Assembly (NCBI GenBank): GCA_035490315.1
Contig: DATHET010000135.1
Location: 1-5,258, forward strand
Direction: 5' to 3'
Origin: JADJQU01 sp035490315
GTDB taxonomy: Bacteria; Planctomycetota; UBA1135; GCA-002686595
DNA length: 5,258 nucleotides
Below the pieces are notes generated by a model. It was not told the origin of the DNA. It ran no database searches and saw only the letters and a list, made by a program, of their open reading frames with translations. The position numbers and the translations under genes are program-made. Of the stretch, positions 1 through 5,258 are shown piece by piece (position 1 is the first letter of the stretch; each line of letters opens with the position of its first letter).

Positions 1-1
1 G

Positions 2-643
2 CATGGGTCGACCGGTCTGCCGATCACCGAACTGGCCCAGGGAAGCGCCGCCGAGTCCGCCGGCCTGGTCGTGGGCGAGCGCATCTGCGCCGTCGACGGC
101 GACGAGATGGAATCGACGGAGCAGCTGCACACCACGATCCAGTCCCACCAGCCCGGCGACGAAATCGAGCTGCGGACCCAGAGGGACCTGGTCGTCGAGC
201 TCGCCGTCCGCCCGGACGATCCGGAGGGCAAGCGCCAGGTCACAGGTTACGGCCAGGACGTTTTCGGGCAGGCCGAGCGCCGGGCCTTCCCCGTGCCCGA
301 GAAGGCCCCGGGCAAGGGGCTGTTCAGCCCCGACTCCAAGCGCGCCGATCCCTTTGGCATCGCGCCTCCGGTCGAGCCGTCGAAGCCGCGGTTGAAGCAG
401 GACAAGCAGGACAGGCGACCTGAGCCGCAGGTCGTGGTTCCTGCCCCTAGGGCAGACCGTGCGGATCGTGCGGACGGGAAGCGCGCTCCTGGCGCCGCCC
501 AACCGGACCAGCAGATCTACGCCGAGCTGCTCGACGAGGTCCGCGCGCTGCGCCGCGAGGTTGCCGATCTGAAGCGCGAGCTCAACCAGATGCGGCCCGA
601 GCTCATCGATCGCCTCGACCACAAGAAGCCCGCCAAGAGGTGA
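2..643 (+). CDS. PDZ-domain protein with C-terminal coiled coil (5' partial)
   Basis: The frame is open from the window edge, so the true start lies upstream; 213 residues are visible before the TGA at 641-643. Visible residues 1-70 resemble the C-terminal part of a PDZ domain: GLPITELAQGSAAESAGL is the usual 'pathway to the binding groove' segment, then GERICAVDGDEM gives the G(D/E)xIxxVDG turn and a final strand ends near residue 70. Residues 71-168 are rich in Pro, Lys, Arg and Asp and look disordered, with a small ADRADRAD repeat near 151. Residues 171-205 form a charged heptad-type helix (LLDEVRALRREVADLKREL), probably an oligomerising coiled coil. PDZ domains bind C-terminal peptides and occur in HtrA-type proteases and envelope scaffolds. 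No protease domain is visible here, and the missing N terminus would decide the class. It converges with the small gene at 660-938, with 16 bp between the stops. Confidence 0.8.
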   Translation, partial: HGSTGLPITELAQGSAAESAGLVVGERICAVDGDEMESTEQLHTTIQSHQPGDEIELRTQRDLVVELAVRPDDPEGKRQVTGYGQDVFGQAERRAFPVPEKAPGKGLFSPDSKRADPFGIAPPVEPSKPRLKQDKQDRRPEPQVVVPAPRADRADRADGKRAPGAAQPDQQIYAELLDEVRALRREVADLKRELNQMRPELIDRLDHKKPAKR

Positions 644-659
644 CGGCGCGAGGAAGGGG

Positions 660-938
660 TTAGCTCGGTCCCGGTTGCCAGGCGTGGAGCAGGGGAGCCA
701 GGGCTTTCAGGCAGGCCTCGTCGCGGATCGCGGCCAGCTGCCGGGCCGCGGCCCGCTCCTCGGCCAGGCCCTTGAGCTGGCGGTCGACCAGGTCGATCAC
801 GCGGCTCCGCAGGTCCGGCCGGGCGTTCGCGGCCCGCTCCAGCAGGGGCAGGAATCCGGCGCCCAGGCTGTCGGGCAGTCCGTTCCGGCGGCAGAGCTGG
901 GAGAGTTTGCGTGCGGGATCGAAGGGCGGCATGGTCAT
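660..938 (-). CDS. Small hypothetical protein, 92 aa
   Basis: I do not recognise a family. The reading frame runs from an ATG at 938 (a second in-frame ATG is at 932) to a TAA at 662-660. About 83 of its 92 codons end in G or C, the bias of the neighbouring genes, and the product has a natural composition. It looks soluble and largely helical: a basic N terminus (DPARKLSQLCRRNGLPDSL), then amphipathic helices with LLERAANARPDLRSRV and RQLKGLAEERAAARQL, one Trp near the end, and two cysteines (about positions 16 and 76). There is no signal peptide or membrane segment. The frame stays open further upstream, but only antisense to rsmH, so the ATGs at 938/932 are preferred. No clear Shine-Dalgarno site precedes either one, which lowers certainty. 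It is divergent from rsmH, with 51 bp between starts, and converges on the PDZ gene. Function unknown. Confidence 0.6.
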   Translation of the reverse strand: MTMPPFDPARKLSQLCRRNGLPDSLGAGFLPLLERAANARPDLRSRVIDLVDRQLKGLAEERAAARQLAAIRDEACLKALAPLLHAWQPGPS

Positions 939-989
939 GGCCGCCAGAAGCCTACCCCGGCCCTCCCGGGCGAGCCCGAAGGCGATGCC
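939..989. promoter_or_regulatory. Divergent intergenic region, probable back-to-back promoters
   Basis: This 51-bp gap separates the start of the 92-aa gene (- strand) from rsmH (+ strand), so promoters for one or both must lie here or reach into the coding ends. I cannot identify a convincing -35/-10 pair. The visible structure is a perfect 5-bp inverted repeat, CCCGG (956-960) and CCGGG (966-970), around a 5-nt spacer. In DNA this GC-rich it may be chance. The assignment rests on gene orientation only. Confidence 0.35.
978..982 (+). promoter_or_regulatory. Weak ribosome binding site for rsmH
   Basis: GAAGG lies 7 nt before the ATG at 990 and is a modest match to the Shine-Dalgarno core. 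It helps choose 990 as the start; the same frame is open much further upstream, but there it lies over the antisense small gene. Confidence 0.45.
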
Positions 990-2039
990 ATGCCTACTGA
1001 ACCCGAACCCGAGCCCCCGCACCGCCGCCGCCCTCGCTACCGCGGCAAGAACCCGCGGCGCTTCGAGGAGAAGTACAAGGAGCTCGACCCGACCCGCTAC
1101 CCCGACCTGGTGGCCCACGTCCGCGCGCGCGGAGCGACGCCCGCCGGCCAGCATGTCTCGATCCTGGTCGAGGAGGTGCTGCGAGTGCTCGATCCCAAGC
1201 CCGGCGAGCGCGGCGTCGACGCGACCCTGGGCTACGGCGGCCATGCCCAGCGCCTGCTCGAGCGGATCGCTCCCGGAGGAAGCCTGCTCGCCCTCGACGC
1301 GGATTCGATCGAGCTGCCCAAGACCGAAGCGCGTCTGCGCAAGAACAGTGCGGGCGGCGCCGAGCTGATCGTGCGCCGCACCAATTTCGCGAGCCTGGGC
1401 GCCAGCCTGGCCGAAGTTGGCTGGGACGGCGGAGTCGATTTCCTCTTCGCCGATCTCGGCCTGTCCTCGATGCAGATCGACGACCCCGCGCGCGGCTTTA
1501 GCTTCAAGCACGACGGACCGCTCGACATGCGCATGAACCCAAAACGGGGTGAGTCGGCCGCCCAGTGGCTGGCCCGCGCGAGTCCGGCGGAGATCGAACG
1601 CGCCCTCGAGCAGCACGCCGACGAGCCCCACGCCGAGCTGCTGGCTCGCGCGCTCGACAAGCGCCGCGGCAGCCTTTCGACCACGCTCGAGCTGGCGGAG
1701 CTCGTGCGCCAGGCGCTGGATCGCGCCGTCGGCGCCGACGAAGCCGAGCTCAGTGTCCGGCGCGTCTTCCAGGCCCTGCGGATCGAGGTCAACGACGAAT
1801 TCGGCGCCCTCGATCTCCTGCTGCGCCAGCTCCCCGATCGGCTGCGTTCGCGCGGCCGCGTCGCGATCCTCTCCTTCCATTCGGGCGAGGACCGGCGCGT
1901 CAAGAAGGCCTTTCAATCCGGATTGTCGAGCGGCGTCTGGTGCGCCATTTCCGAAGCGGTTCTACGCGCTTCTGCGGAGGAGCGCCGCGACAATCCCCGG
2001 TCCGCCAGCGCGAAATTGCGTTGGGCGATGCGATCCTAG
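990..2039 (+). CDS. rsmH: 16S rRNA (cytosine-1402-N4)-methyltransferase RsmH (MraW family)
   Basis: RsmH transfers a methyl group from S-adenosylmethionine to N4 of C1402 in the 16S rRNA decoding centre. The 349-aa product carries the family signatures in order: HVSILVEEVL (55-64), the SAM-binding loop DATLGYGGHAQ (77-87), the acidic ALDAD (101-105), ADLGLSSMQIDDPARGFSF (154-172), DGPLDMRMNP (175-184), RVFQALRIEVNDE (258-270), SFHSGEDRRVKKAF (295-308) and a C-terminal NPRSASAKLR (335-344). Family members are usually near 310 aa. The excess is an N-terminal extension of about 50 residues, first Pro/Glu then basic (RPRYRGKNPRRF), while the stretch between VKKAF and NPRS is shorter than in E. 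coli RsmH. The start at 990 has a weak GAAGG upstream. The usual neighbours mraZ, ftsL, ftsI and murE are absent. The family call is firm; whether this is the main RsmH or a divergent paralogue with another RNA target cannot be told from the sequence. Confidence 0.92.
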   Translation: MPTEPEPEPPHRRRPRYRGKNPRRFEEKYKELDPTRYPDLVAHVRARGATPAGQHVSILVEEVLRVLDPKPGERGVDATLGYGGHAQRLLERIAPGGSLLALDADSIELPKTEARLRKNSAGGAELIVRRTNFASLGASLAEVGWDGGVDFLFADLGLSSMQIDDPARGFSFKHDGPLDMRMNPKRGESAAQWLARASPAEIERALEQHADEPHAELLARALDKRRGSLSTTLELAELVRQALDRAVGADEAELSVRRVFQALRIEVNDEFGALDLLLRQLPDRLRSRGRVAILSFHSGEDRRVKKAFQSGLSSGVWCAISEAVLRASAEERRDNPRSASAKLRWAMRS

Positions 2040-2051
2040 CTATGGTGGCCC

Positions 2052-2057
2052 AGGAGG
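2052..2057 (+). promoter_or_regulatory. Strong ribosome binding site for the hybrid kinase gene
   Basis: AGGAGG, a full Shine-Dalgarno core, ends 10 nt before the ATG at 2068. It decides the kinase start: the frame is open back to about 1549, but that part overlaps rsmH, and the first recognisable domain begins just after this ATG. Confidence 0.75.
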
Positions 2058-2067
2058 ATGCCCGCTC

Positions 2068-4092
2068 ATGAGCTCGAAAGCTTCCAGCAGATGCATTCTG
2101 CACCTCGGCTCGGATCCGAGCGATTCGGCGCTGCTCGCCGCCGAGCTCGAGGCGAGCTCCATTCCCGCCTGCGTGATCCACGCCTCGACCGAGAGCGAAG
2201 TCCATGCGGCCTTGGAGCACGAGGACATCGCGCTGGTGGTCGCCGACCTGCCGCTGCCCTGGGACGGCGCGGCGAATCGGCTCGCGGAGGTGCAGCGCCT
2301 GCACCCCGAGCTCCAGGTCATCTTCCGCACCGGCTCCACGGGAAACCGCACCATCGCCGATTCGGTTCCCCAGACGGCGCGCGCCGTTCGCGAGGCCCTC
2401 GAACGCTCGCCCGAGCTCGGCCATTCGACCGAGGAGCAGCGCGCCATCGTCGCGCGCGTCGTGCAGAACCAGGCGGCCCAGCTCAGGCTCGCGCGCCGCG
2501 ACCTGTGGGACTTCGAGGAATCCGTCCGCGACATCACGCGCACCGCCTCCGAGCTGCTCGATGTCGGACGAGTCAGCCTGTGGGAAGTCGAGCCGTCGAC
2601 GTCCAAGCTCGTGTGCGTCCTGACCTTCGAGCGCGAGACCCACCGGCACTCGACCGAGGCCGGGCTGGAGCTCGGGCCGCGCTACCTCGCGGCGCTCGAG
2701 GCGGCGATGTTCATCGCGGCCGACGACGCCCAGCAGGATCCGCGCACCAGCGAGCTCACCGCGGATTACCTGTCGAAGCACGGCATCACCTCGATGCTCG
2801 ACGCTCCGGTGCGCCGCGACGGACGCATCGTCGGCGTGGTCTGCCACGAGCACATCGGGCCGGTGCGCCACTGGACGCTGCTCGACCAGTGCGCCGCGGC
2901 GGCGATCGCCGACATCGTCGCGCGCGCGCTGGAAGTGCGCGAGCGCAAGCGCGCCGAGGCACGCCTGCGCGAGTCCGAGAAATTCGAGGTCATCGGCAGG
3001 CTCGCGGGCCGGCTGGCCCACGACTTCAACAACCTCTTGACCGTGATCCTCGGCAATGCGCAGCTCGCCCTGCAGCGGCCGGCGGTCGATGCGGCCGAGC
3101 GCGAAAGCCTGACGCAGATCGTGCAGGCCGGCGAGGACGCTTCGGCCCTGATCCGCCAGCTCCTGGCCTACTCGCGCCGCGAAGTCCTGCGGCCGCGGAC
3201 CATCGATCTCCACGAGTTCGTCACGGCCCAGCTGTCCCTGGTGAGCCGGCTGCTCGGCGACGACATCCAATTGAAAGCCGAGCTCGGGACTTCGCCGCTG
3301 TGGGTCGAGATCGATCCGACGGAGTTCCAGCAGGTGCTGCTCAATCTCGCCGCGAACGCGCGCGACGCCATGCCTCATGGAGGCCAGTTCGTGCTGACCC
3401 TGAGCCAGGACCCGGGGCCTGCGAAGAAGTCCCGCGTGCGCCTGTGCGCGAAGGACACCGGCTCCGGGATTCCTCCCGAAGTGCTGCCGCACATCTTCGA
3501 GCCCTTCTACACCACCAAGGAAGCCAAGCTCGGGACTGGACTCGGCCTGGCCTCGGTGGGCGAGATCATCCGCCGCGCGAACGCCGAGATCTCCGTCTCG
3601 AGCTCTCCCGGCCGAGGCTCGAGCTTCGAGATCTCCTTCGCGACCGCCGCTCCGCCTTCGCCCGAACGCGACAGCCCCGCCTTGCCGCAGGCGAAGAAGA
3701 GGGATCTGCCGGCGCGCCAGGGCAACACGGCGCTGGTCGTGGAAAACGATCCTTCGCTGCGGCGGCTCCTGGGTGAGATGCTCACGCAGCAGGGCACGCA
3801 AGTCTTGGAGGCCAGCGGTCCGGTCGAGGCGCTGGAGCTGATCGCCCGCGGCTCGGAGTTCGACTGGGTGCTGACCGATCACACCCTGCCGAAGATGGAC
3901 GGCGCGCGCTTGATCTGCCACCTGCGCGATTTCCGGCCCAACCTGCCGGCGCTCCTGCTCGGGGACAAGGGGCGCTATCCTCCCGCCGAGCTCGAGGCTC
4001 TGCAGCGCACGGGGCCGACGGTGCTGCTCAGCAAGCCGCTGACCCGGGAGGAGCTCAGCTCCTCGCTCGAGATGCTCGCCGTGCCCAGGTGA
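2068..4092 (+). CDS. Hybrid sensor histidine kinase (REC-like, GAF, HisKA, HATPase, REC)
   Basis: A 674-aa kinase with no signal peptide or membrane segment, so probably cytoplasmic. Residues 8-112 resemble a receiver (ILHLGSDPSD, then VVADLPLPWDG with Asp60), but the acidic pair and the conserved Lys are missing. Residues about 150-288 form a GAF domain (GRVSLWEVE, FIAADDAQQDPRT, ITSMLDAPVRRDGRIVGVV), the likely sensory module; its ligand is unknown. A helical linker (288-305) leads to HisKA with phospho-acceptor His318 in GRLAHDFNNLL. The ATPase domain shows the N box (NLAANARDAM, 426-435), G1 (DTGSGIP, 463-469), F box (FEPFYTTKE, 477-485) and G2 (GTGLGLA, 489-495). A C-terminal receiver (553-670) has Asp604 in VLTDHTLPKMDG and Lys656. 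ATP-dependent autophosphorylation of His318 and relay to Asp604 is the expected chemistry. The gene starts 28 bp after rsmH, so co-transcription is likely. No output domain or partner regulator is visible; signal and target are unknown. Confidence 0.93.
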   Translation: MSSKASSRCILHLGSDPSDSALLAAELEASSIPACVIHASTESEVHAALEHEDIALVVADLPLPWDGAANRLAEVQRLHPELQVIFRTGSTGNRTIADSVPQTARAVREALERSPELGHSTEEQRAIVARVVQNQAAQLRLARRDLWDFEESVRDITRTASELLDVGRVSLWEVEPSTSKLVCVLTFERETHRHSTEAGLELGPRYLAALEAAMFIAADDAQQDPRTSELTADYLSKHGITSMLDAPVRRDGRIVGVVCHEHIGPVRHWTLLDQCAAAAIADIVARALEVRERKRAEARLRESEKFEVIGRLAGRLAHDFNNLLTVILGNAQLALQRPAVDAAERESLTQIVQAGEDASALIRQLLAYSRREVLRPRTIDLHEFVTAQLSLVSRLLGDDIQLKAELGTSPLWVEIDPTEFQQVLLNLAANARDAMPHGGQFVLTLSQDPGPAKKSRVRLCAKDTGSGIPPEVLPHIFEPFYTTKEAKLGTGLGLASVGEIIRRANAEISVSSSPGRGSSFEISFATAAPPSPERDSPALPQAKKRDLPARQGNTALVVENDPSLRRLLGEMLTQQGTQVLEASGPVEALELIARGSEFDWVLTDHTLPKMDGARLICHLRDFRPNLPALLLGDKGRYPPAELEALQRTGPTVLLSKPLTREELSSSLEMLAVPR

Positions 4093-4107
4093 TCCGCGAG
4101 CCGCGTG

Positions 4108-4124
4108 GCCTCAATCCCGGAGGC
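4108..4124. terminator. Weak hairpin after the kinase gene, possible terminator
   Basis: GCCTC (4108-4112) and GAGGC (4120-4124) can pair around a 7-nt loop, 15 nt past the kinase stop. There is no following T-run, so it is not a canonical intrinsic terminator in either direction. Its position between two convergent genes is the only other support. The rest of the gap, up to 4229, shows no gene or clear signal. Confidence 0.2.
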
Positions 4125-4229
4125 GGAACAGAGATCGGTCGCACCGGCGGGTCCGACCCTCGCTCGCGCCTGCTCGTGCTCGTGTTCCTCGAATCCCGCG
4201 GGCGTGACAGCCCGATACGGATTTGTGCG

Positions 4230-5258
4230 TTAGTTCGAGTTTTCCTGCTCGAAGCGCACGATCACCCGCCGACCGCGCAGTTTCGTCCCGCGCAGGGCCT
4301 GGATGATGTGGTCGGCGTGCTCGCGGGCCACTTCGACCAGCGAGAAGCGGTCGGCGATCTCGATCGCGCCGATCGCGGCGTTGGTCAAACCGGTCTCGTT
4401 GGTGATCGCGCCGACCAGGTCGCCGGGGCGCAGCGACTCGAAGCGGCCCGCGCCGACGAAAATGCGCACGGAATCGTGGCGGCCCGAGCGCGGCCCACGG
4501 CGCGGATCCCGTCCCTCGTCTTGCTCGGGGCGATCCTGTCTGCGCGGCGGTCCCTTGCGGTTCTCGAAGCCCCAGGCCGGGCGCTCCGCGTTGGGCGGGC
4601 GATTCGCGGGAGCGCGCGGCTCGATCGACACGTCCTGCTCGTCGGCCTTGGCTCCGGTCTCGTTGTGGCTCGCTTCGTGGGCGAGCTTCACGGCCGCGGC
4701 CGCCACGTCCATCGGATCGAGCTCGGTCGCGAGCTCGCCGACCAGGTCGCGGTAGAGCTGCAGCTCGCCGGCCAGGATCGTCTCGCGCAGCGCTGCGCGC
4801 GTCAGCTCGAGCCGGCGGTGGCGCAGGTCGGCGACAGTCGGAATCGTCGCCGGCGTGATCTTCTGGCCGGTCGCGTGCTGGATGTTGCGCAGGAGGCGGT
4901 GCTCGCGCGGCTCGACGAAGGTGATCGCCACGCCTTCGCGCCCGGCGCGTCCGGTCCGGCCGATGCGGTGGACGTAGGCGTCGGGTTCGGTCGGGACGTC
5001 GTAGTTGAACACGTGGCTGACGTGCTCGATGTCCAGTCCGCGCGCCGCGACGTCGGTCGCGATCAGGAGATCGGCCTTGCCGCTGCGGAAGCGCTGCATC
5101 ACGCGGTCGCGCTGCTCCTGGGCGAAGCCGCCGTGGAGAGCTTCCGCGCGATAGCCGCGCGCGTTCATCGCGTCGTACAGCTGGTCGACCTCGAGGCGCG
5201 TGCGGCAGAACACGATCGCCGAGGTCGGAGTCTCCATGTCGAGCACGCGCCCGAGGGC
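4230..5258 (-). CDS. deaD: DEAD-box ATP-dependent RNA helicase, C-terminal part (5' partial)
   Basis: The gene reads in from the right edge; 342 C-terminal residues are visible and the stop is TAA (4232-4230). No start codon should be assigned within the window, since the frame is open to the edge and the ATPase half (Q motif, Walker A, DEAD box) lies outside. The second RecA-like domain is complete in its motifs: AIVFCRTR (motif IV, 14-21), ALHGGFAQEQRDRVMQRFR (40-58), LLIATDVAARGLDI (motif V, 64-77) and YVHRIGRTGRAGREG (motif VI, 95-109). Residues about 115-195 match the helical extension after the core in DeaD/CsdA proteins. A charged, Pro/Arg-rich linker (about 196-262) follows, then a DbpA-type RNA-binding domain (263-337: VRIFVGAGRFESLRPGDLVG, then GAIEIADRFSLVEV and LRGRRVIVRF). 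Such helicases unwind short RNA duplexes in ribosome assembly, cold adaptation or mRNA decay. DeaD/CsdA is the best name; DbpA or another paralogue is possible. Confidence 0.92.
   Translation of the reverse strand, partial: ALGRVLDMETPTSAIVFCRTRLEVDQLYDAMNARGYRAEALHGGFAQEQRDRVMQRFRSGKADLLIATDVAARGLDIEHVSHVFNYDVPTEPDAYVHRIGRTGRAGREGVAITFVEPREHRLLRNIQHATGQKITPATIPTVADLRHRRLELTRAALRETILAGELQLYRDLVGELATELDPMDVAAAAVKLAHEASHNETGAKADEQDVSIEPRAPANRPPNAERPAWGFENRKGPPRRQDRPEQDEGRDPRRGPRSGRHDSVRIFVGAGRFESLRPGDLVGAITNETGLTNAAIGAIEIADRFSLVEVAREHADHIIQALRGTKLRGRRVIVRFEQENSN

Noticed and set aside
675..989. Upstream in-frame extension of rsmH
   Set aside because: The extension would add 105 residues with no family similarity, over the region better explained by the minus-strand 92-aa gene. 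The ATG at 990 has a weak Shine-Dalgarno and sits just before the family-like N-terminal region.
939..1916. Long minus-strand open frame continuing upstream of the 92-aa gene
   Set aside because: It lies antisense to rsmH, whose motifs are clear and unbroken. Long antisense frames are expected where third positions are nearly all G or C, and the translation shows no recognisable domain.
1549..2067. Upstream in-frame extension of the kinase
   Set aside because: It overlaps rsmH in another frame, is Ser/Arg/Pro-rich without a domain, and a strong AGGAGG marks the start at 2068.
2042..2071. Nine-codon open frame whose stop overlaps the kinase ATG (ATGA)
   Set aside because: It could suggest translational coupling, but it has no ribosome binding site of its own, contains the kinase Shine-Dalgarno, and is short enough to be chance.
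1900..3921. 673-codon minus-strand open frame opposite the kinase
   Set aside because: The kinase on the + strand has complete, ordered domain motifs. The antisense product is low-complexity, rich in Arg, Gly, Ala and Leu, with no family signature.
4200..4213. GGGC/GCCC hairpin between the convergent genes
   Set aside because: The stem is only 4 bp with a 6-nt loop and no T-run in either direction; common by chance in GC-rich DNA.
4303..4755. 150-codon + strand open frame opposite the helicase
   Set aside because: It is the antisense shadow of the helicase linker and DbpA-type domain, with a Ser/Arg-rich composition and no recognisable motif.

Overview
The window is a GC-rich bacterial chromosome segment, roughly two thirds G+C by eye, with third codon positions almost all G or C. 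That composition, a soluble hybrid sensor kinase and an RsmH-type methyltransferase with a long basic N-terminal extension would fit an uncultured deltaproteobacterium- or myxobacterium-like lineage, or another GC-rich phylum. This placement is a low-confidence inference, because no taxonomic marker is present.

Layout from left to right. (1) 2-643, + strand: the 3' end of a gene for a PDZ-domain protein with a disordered linker and a C-terminal coiled coil; its 5' end lies outside the window. (2) 660-938, - strand: a small 92-codon gene of unknown function, convergent with the PDZ gene and divergent from the next gene. (3) 990-2039, + strand: an RsmH/MraW-family S-adenosylmethionine-dependent methyltransferase, here outside a dcw cell-division cluster. 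(4) 2068-4092, + strand: a cytoplasmic hybrid histidine kinase ordered degenerate receiver, GAF, HisKA, HATPase, receiver; it lies 28 bp after rsmH, has a strong Shine-Dalgarno site and is probably co-transcribed with it. (5) 4093-4229: a 137-bp convergent intergenic region with only weak hairpins. (6) 4230-5258, - strand: the C-terminal part of a DEAD-box RNA helicase with a DbpA-type RNA-binding domain; its 5' end lies outside the window.

Two of the genes act on RNA (the methyltransferase and the helicase), but they converge and are not in one operon. The kinase has no separate response regulator next to it; its own C-terminal receiver is the only visible phosphate acceptor. No tRNA, rRNA, CRISPR array, insertion sequence or phage gene was seen. 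Most of the window looks like ordinary chromosomal content, and I see no convincing new multi-gene system. The points most worth a second look are the orphan 92-aa gene, the internally shortened pseudo-receiver at the kinase N terminus, and the variant stand-alone RsmH.
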